In this document: positions 46,704-58,130 of the stretch, piece after piece
Layout of the letters: each line of letters begins with the position of its first letter
How positions within the stretch are numbered: position 1 is the stretch's first letter
From: Diaporthe sp. PMI_573
Taxonomy: Eukaryota > Ascomycota > Sordariomycetes > Diaporthales > Diaporthaceae
Assembly (NCBI GenBank): GCA_021399435.1
Contig: JAJTUP010000053.1
Location: 248,001-312,000 of the forward strand
DNA length: 64,000 nt
Direction of reading: 5' to 3'
Made by a program: the position numbers and the translations under genes
The notes under the pieces: model-generated
Database searches by the model: none
Told to the model about the DNA's origin: nothing
The model's input: only the letters and a program-made list of their open reading frames with translations

Positions 46704-49237
46704 TTCGTGGGGGCAGTGGCTGATGGCCACGACGAGCGTTCATTTTGCCGTGTACGGCTCGCCGTTCGGGCACTGTTTGCGGGGGGGGGGATGGCGATAT
46801 TCCACAAGCATCGAGCACGAACTTCGAAAAGTCCCAGTCAATTGTTGCAAGGTCGGAACTGGACTGTGTCCTTTCAACCGACGAACATTATCGGAGTCCG
46901 GAGAATTTCTTTCTATTGGGTCTCATAATAGGCTACTCGCCTTGCCCAGACAATTGTGTTCGGAATCGCGGGCACTTGGCCGGGGTCCTGAGGCTGGTCA
47001 GTCTTCACGGTTTCTGTCGACTTGGACGATACCCTTGGCGTTGCTCGGCTGCTCTGAGCTGCGTTCGATTCCGGAAAGGAAAATACCATTCTTTCTCCAT
47101 CAACCACCTTTTGCCGGGTTCGGATTCAACCCGGTGATAATACACACGACATGCTGCACTGATGTGCAGCGAATCTTTGCATTCTTCGGAGTCATTACTG
47201 CAGCAGCAAGAGAGATCAATTGGAGGCAGGCAATCCATGTCGCATTTGCAGTTGTCATTTCAGGAACAGGGCGGGGATCAACACAGACACTAGTGGCGTT
47301 TACATGTCGGACATGGGGGCTCGGGGGTGTTGACCGGATGGTGATTTCGTTTTGGCGCAAGGGACTCGGCGGGCGGCGACTTGTGAGATCTTTGTACCTG
47401 TGTAACACAGAACATTCCGAGGAATGGTATGGGACCTACAGACGGCATCGATTTTTTTTCTCTGGTAACTCGGCTTGACAGGAGCAGGACCGGGACCACG
47501 CAAGGCTGTTGTTTCGATAAGACCCGGGGGGAGATCGGTTGGTCTTCTCAAGACATGCACACAAGAATGACAGAACCTCACGGAAATGGGACGGCCGACT
47601 CCTATGCACTCATCTATCGATCCTTCACCGGAATAGCGATCGTCTGCCTGAAGGATACAAATACGCTGGCAAAGGGGATCCGATCCTCGCTCCCACAGAC
47701 ATGTGTGTGACGACAGGCAGAATGCTGTTGGGAAGCACATAGTATGTCTCAACTCTCGAGCCAAGACAGAGTATACACCTAGGCAGTGTTGGCTTGAGTG
47801 GACAACCAATTCTTGTGTGTCCTGTCAGGAAGTGTCGTGATAGGCCCGGAGACTAAAAAGCTGCTTGCATTCATTCCGTGGTCAGCAGCCGTCTGAGTGA
47901 GGCGATTCGCCAGTCCACCCGCGGCCGGGCTAGAGCTGTGGTGTGGTTGCATGCAGCGAATGGGCGTTCAAGGACAGCTCATGACCCCGACGTGGCAACT
48001 ACTACGTGTCAATTCTGGACGCAAAGGAACATTATTATACGAAGAGAGAACTGTAACCAAAGTTCATGAGTGCTGATACGCCCATGCGTATTGCAAGGGC
48101 TTTTCAAGGGCACTTTATTGCCTACATAGGGAGACTGTGCTGTCAAGCTTCTTTGCTCGACAAACGGTATGTTGGCGGCTGCGTGTGGGACTTTGTGTCG
48201 CCGTCGGGGTATTTATTTGGGGAACACGTGGTGTCACATGTATGATCAGGCACACATTGCTTCACAGCTCATGATCCTTTGCCAACCTTGTCCGCTTTTT
48301 TGGCTAGCCTTGGATACACTGCGGTGTACTCGAAGGCTCTCCCGAATGAGGTTCTACGACCACACCACGAGAGACCCCTGCGATAGTAGTGATTGCCGAT
48401 TATCCACAGGCGGCTATTTCACACAGGTGTTCATCCCATAGTAAGGTATCCCACATTAGGCTATGCTATAGTAGATTGTCCCGTAGTTGGATATCCCATA
48501 GGAGGTTATCCTATGGTAGGTTCCCCTGTAGGACCATGTGTGGCTATAACCTGCCGCAAGTTCAAGTTCTTTACAGTTATCCTGCTAACGTGTACCATTT
48601 CACGGGGTAGCTTTTAAGTGTTTCGAGACAGCATGTTCTCATTATAATTAAAGCAGACGCCCACGCATGGGTAGGTTCGTTACTAGCCCTCTCCTGTTAA
48701 ACAAGCCTGACAAGGCGCCTGCATGAAGCTTTGGGATCCCTGCCAACATTTTGCCTCGACGGCTCGGCCCAGCGGCGACCGACCCCATCCACGCCTGACC
48801 ATCCGCTCATTCGGCGTAACAATGCATCGAGACGCTCTCGACACGAACGCAATTTGGCTCGCTTACTCGCTCTTTCTCCATTTCTTCCAGGAGCCCTGGT
48901 TTGACCCAACCCCAAAGAGGCTGCTAGGCTCGCGAGAGATATGCCAGGGCCACAAAAAGGCGAGCATGCTTGGCTCTTGATTGCTGGGAATACAGCGCCC
49001 TCGGTAACTCCTCCGAGAGGCGATGTAACTGAGAGGAACCACCATGCTGATCATCAGACTCTCCCCCCCCCCCCATGGGAATTGGTGATTGCACAATTTG
49101 AGCATGATGCGTGCGGCTATATATGATTGCTCGCCATTTTTCTCAAAAATGCGGCCAGTACGGGGTTCCTCTTTGCCTAGGCACATCAACCTGTCCTTCA
49201 CGCCAGCATTCGCTTTGATCGCGGAGTGTCGTGCAAC
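46704..49237. other. Intergenic, AT-hook gene to beta-galactosidase
   Basis: No gene recognised. A G10 run lies at 46781-46790, repeat array E at 48424-48528, and a C12 run at 49063-49074 within the beta-galactosidase promoter. An open frame at 46723-47478 has no family character. Confidence 0.55.
48424..48528 (+). repeat. 15-bp repeat array E (best-phased copy)
   Basis: Seven units in perfect 15-nt phase: CAGGTGTTCATCCCA, TAGTAAGGTATCCCA, CATTAGGCTATGCTA, TAGTAGATTGTCCCG, TAGTTGGATATCCCA, TAGGAGGTTATCCTA and TGGTAGGTTCCCCTG. A partial unit follows at 48529 and a 17-nt variant precedes at 48407. It lies 0.7 kb upstream of the GH35 start codon. Confidence 0.95.
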
Positions 49238-52200
49238 ATGCGGCCGCTTCTCCTCTTCACCACCCTCCTGGGTTGGGTATCTAGCGTGGTCTCTACCGAC
49301 AATGGCCTGACTGACCTCGTGTCTTGGGATAAATACAGCCTGTCAGTCAACGGAACGAGGGCCTTTATTAACTCGGCAGAGTTCCATTACCAGCGACTGC
49401 CCGTCCCTGAGCTGTGGCTGGACATATTCCACCGGTTGAAGGCAAACGGCTTCAACACCGTGAGCATTTACTTCTTCTGGTCTTACCACTCTGCTTCCAA
49501 GGGTGTCTTCGACTTCGAAAGCCCAGGAAAGGATGTTCAGCAGCTATTCGACTACGCGAAGGAAGCAGGCCTATGGGTCGTTGCACGCGCCGGAGTAAGT
49601 CGAGACTATACTCATCCGGCCCTATGTCATATCTTGAAAGACCCAATAGGCACCATTTTGATCTGGGTTCATAACATGAAACTGACATACCTAAAGCCCT
49701 ACTGCAACGCAGAGCATAACGGGGGCGGCCTCGCCCTGTGGGGATCCGACGGGAGTTTGGGCAATTTGAGGACGAGCGACGAGACCTACCACCAGGCTTG
49801 GATTCCTTGGGTGCAGAAGATCGGGTCAATAATCGCAGCCAATCAGATTACCAATGGGGGTCCCGTGATTCTCAATCAAGTTGAGAACGAGCTCACGGAG
49901 TCTGTCCACTCGGCGGACCACACCTTGGTCAAGTACATGGAGCAGCTTAAGACAGCTTACCGTGACGCCGGCATTGTCGTCCCTTTCACATCCAACGAGA
50001 AGGGCATGAGGGGTCAGTCGTGGAGCACAGATTATCAGGACGTCGGAGGGTCCGTCAATGTCGTAAGCATTATTCTTCTCCTTTCACGAATCCTCGTCTT
50101 TCATGTTTTGGAATTTCTAGAATGCCACCCTAGGCTCCGTAGCAGGCGACTAACACGGGGCAGTATGGATTGGATTCCTATCCGGGCGGACAGTCTTGCA
50201 CGAACCCAACTACCGGTTTCAATGTCGTGCGGACATACTACCAATGTAAGTTGAAACAGAACAGTGTCCAAAGTGGTCACTACAGGCATAGAGCTGACTA
50301 TATCCCCAGGGTTTCAGAATTACAGCTATACTCAGCCCGAGTATATGCCGGAATTTCAAGGAGGATGGTTTAGCGCTTGGGGAAGTGGCTCTTTCTACGA
50401 CACGTGCGAGTCTGAGCATAATCCGGCCTTCCCAGATGTCTAGTTCGTGGAAACCCATTTTCGCGACTGGCCAAAATGTCCTGGACCGGGCGACCTAAGT
50501 CACTAACGGTTGTACACAGTTACAAAAACAACATCGGCCAAAGAGTCACCCTGCAAAACTTCTACATGACTTACGGTGGCACCAACTGGGGCCATTCGGC
50601 CGCTCCAGTCGTATATACTAGCTACGATTATAGGTCAGTAAGCCCGTCCGCTTACTATATGGGTTCACTGGGAATTAATGGACAATACACAGTGCCCCGA
50701 TCCGTGAGACTCGCCAGCAATGGGATAAGCTGTTCCAGACGAAGTTGGTCAATCTCTTTTCGAGCTCATCTCCAGATCTCCTCAAGACGGAGATGGCGGG
50801 CAACGGCACAGGGTATAAGGTAAGCCTCATCTCGGCTCTGGACCCCAGGCACCTGGCTGATATGGAACAGGTGTCATCAAGCGGTATCTTCACATGGGTC
50901 CTCCTCAGCCCCGAAACCGGTGCTACCTTCACCGTTGCCCAGCAGAGCAGCACAAAGTCCACTGCCAATGTGACATTCTCTGTTACATTGGACACCAGCT
51001 CAGGAGCAGTCACAGTACCAGACGTCTCGTTGCTTGGCAGGCAGAGCCGTATCCTTGTCACCGACTATGCATTCGGTGACCACACCCTGCTCTATTCCTC
51101 GGCTGATATCGCAACCTGGGCCACATTTGACGACGCAGATGCCATAGTGCTCTACCTGAAAGAAGGGCAGACTGGTCAGTTTGCCTTCAAGGGCGAGCCT
51201 GGTCTCACATACGACGTGCAAGGAAGCTCTTCTCTGAGCTCTTCCAATAGCACAACCGCCGGCCAGGCATTCACATACGTTCAAGGATCAGGGCCAACGT
51301 TTGTCAAGTTCTCGAACGGCGTGCTGGTGTATCTTCTTGACCAGCCAACGGCATGGACATTCTGGGCACCATCAACTGTGGCTGAGGTGTACCGGTCACC
51401 GGAGAACAAGGTCTTCATCTTGGGACCATACCTCGTCAGGAGCGCATCGGTAAGCGATGGCGCTCTCCACATATCGGGCGACAATGACAAAGCTATTACG
51501 CTCGAAGCATTCGTCGGTGCGACACCCATCACAAGCATCGTCTGGAACGGCCAAGAGCTCAGCGCGACCAAGACGGCCTACGGGACATACACTGCGGATA
51601 TTCCGGGCACCGAAGAGCGCTCAGTCTCATTGCCTCCTCTAGACTCGTGGACGTCGGCGGACTCCCTTCCCGAAGCGCAACCCGACTTCGACGATTCCGC
51701 CTGGGTCATCTGCAACAAAACCTCCACCCTGTCCCCGGTGAAGCCGTACACTCTCCCTGTGCTCTTTTCTTCTGACTATGGATACTATACTGGCGCGAAG
51801 CTCTACCGGGGGTACTTCTCAGGATCCAACTTCACGTCCGTTAATATCAGTGCGAGCGGTGGTCTAGCCTTTGGATGGAATGCCTGGCTCAACGGCGTCC
51901 TTGTCGGCGGCGACCCGGGCAATGCCTCGCTCCCAACCACGACGCAGGTCTTAGACCTTCCGCCGTCCGCACTACAGAAGAGCAATGGGACCAATGTCTT
52001 GACGGTTGCCGTGGACTACCACGGGCACGACCAGACCTCGACAGCCAAGGGCGTAGAGAACCCTCGTGGTATCCTCGGCGCCCAGCTGCTGCCAGGAACG
52101 ACAACGACGGAAACGGGTTTCGCAGTCTGGAAGATTCAAGGTAACGCCGGCGGCAGCGCGAATATCGACGCCGTCCGGGGGCCGATGAACGAGGGCGGCC

Positions 52201-52679
52201 TGTACGGCGAGCGCCTTGGCTGGCACCTGCCAGGCTTCTCGCCCGCGTCATCGTACCCGTCCTCCCTGGGCGCCTGGGACGACTCGACCCCATTCGACGG
52301 GCTGAGCACCTCAGGCATCCGCTTCTACGTCTCCAACTTCACGCTGAACATCGACGACGACCTGGACGCCCCCCTTGGGCTGTCGTTCTCGTCGCCCACC
52401 GGGACCGTCGCCAGGGTCATGTTCTGGATCAACGGGTACCAATACGGCAAATACGAGCCCCACATTGGCCCGCAGACCGTGTTTCCCGTGCCGCCGGGGA
52501 TTATCAACAACCAGGGGTCCAACACCATCGCGGTTAGCATCTGGGCGCAGACGGATGATGGCGCCCGTCTTGACGAGGTCAAACTCGTCAGTTACGGGCT
52601 GTACCAAACTGACTATGGGTTCTCGAGGGATTGGAGTGCGTTGCAGCCTGGGTGGGCGGACAGGAGTGAGTATGTATGA
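49238..52679 (+). CDS. lacA: Secreted beta-galactosidase, GH35
   Basis: Hydrolyses terminal beta-galactosides such as galactan side chains and lactose, extracellularly. Exons by eye: 49238-49594, 49697-50062, 50164-50245, 50310-50442, 50520-50633, 50693-50819, 50871-52679, giving 995 aa, the usual fungal LacA length. Signal peptide begins [19 protein letters not shown]. Barrel motifs: [28 protein letters not shown], acid/base Glu184 in NQVENE, and nucleophile Glu283 in MPEFQGGW. The later block [21 protein letters not shown] is family-typical. The C-terminal half holds beta-sandwich domains and many Asn-x-Ser/Thr sites. The 51-nt segment 50820-50870 is in frame without a stop; I treat it as an intron because it has GTAAGC...CAG borders and its removal fits the family better. 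The gene is bracketed by arrays E and F. Confidence 0.94.
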
Positions 52680-52756
52680 AGGGGTTGAGGCGTTAGACGC
52701 GAGACGTTGTATATATAACAAGTAGCGTATTAAGACTGTACTCAATATACATCATA

Positions 52757-52970
52757 CAGGCTATGGCTTGTCCGGAGTAGGTTGTTCCATCGATATTCTT
52801 GCCACAAGAGGGTATCCTGCAGAGGCTAGCATACAGGCAGCTATCCTGAGCAAGTTAACCCCCAGCAAGTTAACCCATAGGAGGCTATCCCACACGAGGG
52901 TCTGCCATAGGAGGGTGTCCCCATATGCCACAGGAGGATATCCCATGCATTAGTTACAGTGGGCTATCCT
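52757..52970 (+). repeat. 15-bp repeat array F (longest)
   Basis: About a dozen degenerate units. The clearest are CAAGAGGGTATCCTG (52805), TAGGAGGCTATCCCA (52878-52892), CACGAGGGTCTGCCA (52893-52907), TAGGAGGGTGTCCCC (52908-52922) and CAGGAGGATATCCCA (52931-52945). A local duplication of CAGCAAGTTAACCC lies just before. It starts about 80 nt after the GH35 stop codon. Confidence 0.92.
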
Positions 52971-53932
52971 GAAGGTCTTCCAGGAGTTTCTTCGATCAGA
53001 TGTTGACCATCAAAGATTTTTGTGATAGTTTACCCCACGTATTATCCAAGGGATGTTCACCTGCAGAGAATAACCAAGATTTGAGATCCTTGTGAACTAT
53101 CGAGATGGAAAAGCCCCCACACCAACAGAACCCAACGAGGTGCTGCGTGGGAAAATGCGCAAGGTAGATATCAACTCTGGACTGGCACATGGTGTGGGTG
53201 GGCCAACCCTGTTTTCAATGTTGATTGATTGGGGCGGGTGCCGGACGAGACTGAGCCTTTCTCCAACCTTGGACTGCACAGTACATTTGACAGTTTCTGC
53301 ATGCTTCTGCATATGCAGTGCACTGCATTTGCAGCACCTGCGTCATCAGCCTTTGGTTCAAAGCCCGATGTTGGGACGAGAATGGGTCTGGAAGTCGAGA
53401 CGGCAACAGAATACCCGCATGAGTTGCAGCGAGAAAAAAAAAAGAAAAGAGGAACAGAAAAGTCTACCTTTCTGCAGCCAGCCCCGCCAGCAGATGACAA
53501 AACTTGGATACTAGTCGTCCGTACACATATATCCCTTGCATGTGGACCCACGGCTGGCATACTATATATAACACAATATGTGCTGCGAGAAAAATGCCGA
53601 TTTTAATTCCCGCACCTGGACGGCAGTGCACTGCAGCATCTACCAGGACCCGGTGAATCGGTCGTGAATCGGTGTTGGGTCTTGGCAGAGGAGCGGGCAG
53701 TCAGGCAGCTGAGATGACGACTGACAATGTTTCCGCTCTTGGATGGAACCGACAACTTTGTTGAGTCAGCCTCAACTTTTACCCACTACTGTGTACGTAC
53801 TGTGTAGGTATTTTCCTTTGGCCAGAATGCTGCGGTGCGACCGTAACAGCATGCACAGGAAGATGCGCAAGCAGCAGGATGCAGCACAGGACTAGGTATG
53901 ATTTGATATGCCACGGCTCACGTGCATGTACC

Positions 53933-53967
53933 CAGCATACAGCATACAGCATACCGCATACCGCATG
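53933..53967. repeat. Heptamer tandem repeat
   Basis: Three CAGCATA units followed by CCGCATA x2 and CCGCATG. Confidence 0.9.
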
Positions 53968-55177
53968 TCGCACCGTACTCCGTACCTTGCAGCTCGTCTC
54001 TCCAACTCCCCGCCCTGTCATGCAGGTACGAGCACGAGAAGGGGTCTTCTGACTCGTCGAGATCGAGGGGGCCATCCGGCCGGCTCATCTATCAAGGTTC
54101 ACCTCACCCGCCTTTATGTACAGACCAAAGCTGCCACCATGTCATCAAATCTCCAGTCAGCAAAGCATTCCTCCATGCAGAGAGAGCAAGGCAGCGCCAG
54201 GCGGGAGCAGAAGTGGAGCCCACACAGCTCCCAAATAACTGGTCTTCGTATTCCAGTGGGAGCACACCGTGGTTGGCACGACAGCGCACTCACGGGCACA
54301 TTGGGTATGGAGACTGGACAGCTCAGTCTACATTACACGGTTACACAGTATCATGCTGGCAAAGACTGGGTCCCCGAAGGAGCCGTTGCTTCCGATCCAC
54401 TGTTGACGACATTCCAACTCGCACCGAAGGCCTTGATCCCAGCCAAGTTCAGAAGCGGCTTCGCCTCGCACACCAAGACTTGAACCTAAAGAGCTCTCCT
54501 GCAGTGCAGTCCTTGCAAGCGAGAGCCCAGCTCTGCCGGCCAATGGGGATACCATGCCGTAACATCAATGTTCCCAGTCCCTGCCACCAAGAGCCCGCCT
54601 GTATTCCTGGTTGATGGAGCTTGTCTTCCTTGAGGGCCGGTATCATCGGCTGGCAGAGCCCTTACAAGTGCCCGCAGGGTATGGAAATGACATATATTAG
54701 CACTGACATAACCATGAACCGGCACACTTGTCACTCTGTTGTACCCCCTGCCCACCATTTGAGCCTAGAACGGGGAAACTTTGTTGGCCTCATGGCACGC
54801 TCAGGGACAAGGTTCACATCACAGGTGGCCCCACCCCTACACAGCAAGTCCTCGAACTGCTGAGGTTCATCCAGGCAGCCAGAGTGGCCGGTCGGCTGCC
54901 CACGTAGTAGCACAGAGACGCTGTTCTAGCTGGGCCGGCCCAAACAAGGTGACACTGGGACTCGCTGCCCTGATGAGGTTGAGGCACCGTATAATTGAGC
55001 CCGCGGCGACCGACATTGGCATGGACTTCGCCTGCGCCATTAAAGGACGACAGGACCCAGAAACAACGTTTTGACGCGGTGATTGTCCTTGTCGCCTGTG
55101 CACACACGGCGCGGCGGACGGCACTGAGAGTCTGTAACAAGAGGGACCGTTCAGCCCTCCTCCAGGCCCATCCGATA

Positions 55178-55192
55178 GGGAGGGAGGGAGGG
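55178..55192 (+). other. Perfect G-quadruplex motif
   Basis: GGGAGGGAGGGAGGG: four GGG tracts with single-A loops, the most stable class of predicted quadruplex. It lies in gene-free DNA about 2.9 kb upstream of the four-TM protein gene. Confidence 0.85.
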
Positions 55193-58130
55193 CACGATTA
55201 CCGAAGCACTCCCACAGATCCCAGGGATCTGACAAATGACAGGTGGGGGCACCAAATCCAAATCGATGCCGTCCCCCCTCAGTAATCGGACGGCCAACAC
55301 CACGAAATTGAATGCCTGGGCGACAAATCTCGCGTGTCCAACCTGCATGAATTGACCAGGCTGGGGGTCCCCGGCCGGGTGAGCCCTCTCAGTGAAATCT
55401 CGGGCCTGCACAGACGAATCTCAGGGCCTGACGAGGCTTGCGAGCCCTCGGGCCCAGGCAGACGGAGTCAATTGCGCTGCCGATTGCGCCCGACGCACAG
55501 AGAAGCTGCCAGTGCCCTCCAGCCTGCCACAGCTTTGGCCCCCGGGGACAGATCCGCACCTTGTTGACGCTCCTGGTCAAGATATGTTGAAACGAGGCCA
55601 GCCGGGGGTGCAATGCAACCCTGGGCATGGATTGAGTTCGGAAGACTTTTCTCCCTCACAGCAACCCAGCCCAACAACACTGAGGCGAGCCGAAGTGGGC
55701 ACGCACAGAGAGCGGCTGTACCTGCATATGGCCGGGTGCCATGCGCCGAGAGAGATCACGATGCCAGACAACCGAGCAATCTCCCTCCAGCAAGGGCCCG
55801 CGCCTGTGACTTGCCTCCATAACCGGAGGCCCGCACACGCGCAAGACCTGCCTCGCTTGGTGTTGATAGTCTGTCTCCAGGAGCAATTCGCTTCGACCGC
55901 GTCGTTTTCGGTTTGCCGGGCGTGCTAAGGCACAGCACCACCGCCGCTGATTGGGCAGGCTAATGAGAACCGTCAATGCATTTGTTTACAAAATCCGGGG
56001 CGAGCAGCTCCTCCTCTTGTTTGGCGACCTGGGAACAACGGCATCGTCAATAACATGGGCTTTTGACGCTACTGTCACATGGGTCACCCAGCCACCGGAG
56101 TGAACCACAATATGCGGACTGCAGAGGGAAAAAGGTTGCCGCAAAGCTAAACTCCCAAGGTCACATACCGCGCGGTCAGCAAAAAGTCAGTCCACCTTGA
56201 AGCACTGGTCACCTGCCTGAAGCCTCCTCAAATCTATTTGGTTGCCCTCGCGTAATGGCATGCGGTGCGCAGTACCAACTGTTCCTAATATCGCACCGCA
56301 TGCGAGGGTCGCACGCGCTGGCTTGTCAGGGTACCTGTTCCCAGGTCAAGGGTCACCATGCGTCAAGGACGATCGATCAAGGAAGAGGATGGACAGTAGT
56401 GTAGACAAGCAAGCTCAGCAACAACTGCTGGAGAAGCACTCTGATTCCCGGCGGGCTCCACCTCATATACAAGGACCAGGACGTCCACCCTCCATCGCTA
56501 TTCCTGTACTACTGTTATATGCTACCCCTCAGAGGCCCAGAAGGACCCATTGTGCGACCAACAACATTGTCCGGACGGCCCTCATCACAGGGCTTTTGAG
56601 ACACACACCAGAAATCTGGAGAACCAATATCGACGGAAGCGGCACCGCCGACTTCCTCAGGACCGCGACATCAATCGCCGGGCACCAGCCGTGCTCTATA
56701 AATTATCGACGCGCCAGCAATATCTGGGGACGCAGCAAGGCGAGATTGGTCAGGTCAAGGAGAAGCAAAGTGTCTGTCTGACTCTGATGAGGGTGAGCCG
56801 CAGTCGGGCCAATACGGAGAATTCCCACATGCTTGGCAGAGGCCACCACGCGAAACCCAGGCCCGCCCAACCTGCCAGGCCTGCCTAGCTCTGGAAGGCT
56901 CGGCTTCCCCACCGGATACCCTTGTCGTTGCTGCACAACAAAAGAGAACGGACATTTTCAGCTGGATCCTTGATCCACACGCGACAGAACGCGTCGTTCC
57001 CCGGTGCTGCCGTTGCACTGGGGCCAACCCCGGCATTCAGAGCCCAGCTCCCGCGAAGACCCATATACAGTCCCCATCGCACCCCCTCGTCATCTCCCTC
57101 ACACCTCTGTTTTGGCTCCTCTCCTCCCTGGAATTCCTTGCAAAGCTGTGCTGTTTTACCATTCCCCCCTCCCGTACCGAACTTCTGGTCTGGTCGTGCG
57201 AACTCAAAGGCGCGGACTCCCACGCGGCCCGTTGATGAGACCAAGCCCCAACCCCGAGGCGAGAGGAACTTTGTTTGCTATCTGTCTCGTACATATCATT
57301 TATCTTTCATCTCTGGCCTGTGTTACTCTTTGCACAGTGTCCTTCTCTTTTTGAGTTTGATTCAAACCTCACTCCCTCCTTGTGTGGCCTTCGCTCCACC
57401 CATCTGAGGGCACGTTTTTGAAGAAGTGGGCCTACTATCCACGGTCTGGACGAGGCGTTCCCCCCCCCTTCTCACTTCCACTACTGGACCAAAGACCACG
57501 GTGATGACATCGGCCGGGCTGCACATATCCGCATCATCTCGTCACCTCGATCAAACGTCCGGGAAATATTGCCAACATCTGCCAACATCCCCCGGCCTCT
57601 TCGCTTCGGTGCCGTCATCGCCAGTCTCGAGTCCCCACATTAGCAGACCCACCGGACTGCCTGGTCTGTTTCTAGAACCTCTGAGGCGGCCTTGCGCCTC
57701 GCTTCTGCCCTCTGGCACCCCGGCTCGCAGTCTCCACCAGAAAATTCATTTCCGACCTTTTGCTTCGGCACCTACGGTGCGCCCTTACCCACGGGCGCCG
57801 AGGGGCGATCTTCAGGGGGACGATCTTGGTTCTGTTCTGGAACTCGGGGCGCAGCACTCGCTGACTGGACAATAATAAGAACAAGCTGGGCTCTTGTTCT
57901 TGAGGCTCCGCCTGGTTTTTGCTTGGTTCTGGCTTCTGCGAGGCCGATCGACCTTCGTCCATTCGTTTACCCATTTCGCCGCAGGATCTACGGATCACCA
58001 CACTCGCTTGCTCACCACCTCGGCCCGTCGCGTGTGTCTCACGGCCTGGCCACCACCAGACTGTCTCAGACCCTGGCACGCACAACACTCGTCACTTGTG
58101 ACGTATGAATCCAAAACCAAGATCAACATT

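Larger units (their letters stand above)
52680..58130. other. 5.4-kb gene-free region
   Basis: No coding sequence recognised. It contains repeat array F (52757-52970), a CAGCATA/CCGCATA heptamer repeat (53933-53967) and a perfect G-quadruplex motif (55178-55192). Many short frames occur on both strands without family character. The sequence from about 57050 to 58130 is pyrimidine-rich on the plus strand, consistent with a leader for the four-TM protein gene. Confidence 0.55.

Noticed and set aside
46723..47478. 251-codon open frame after the AT-hook gene
   Set aside because: No recognisable domain, interrupted by a G10 run, no plausible start context or splice partners; likely 3' region.
56242..56888. 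Overlapping frames that might be a decayed transposon gene
   Set aside because: No transposase, reverse transcriptase or integrase motif could be seen, and no terminal repeats flank the segment.
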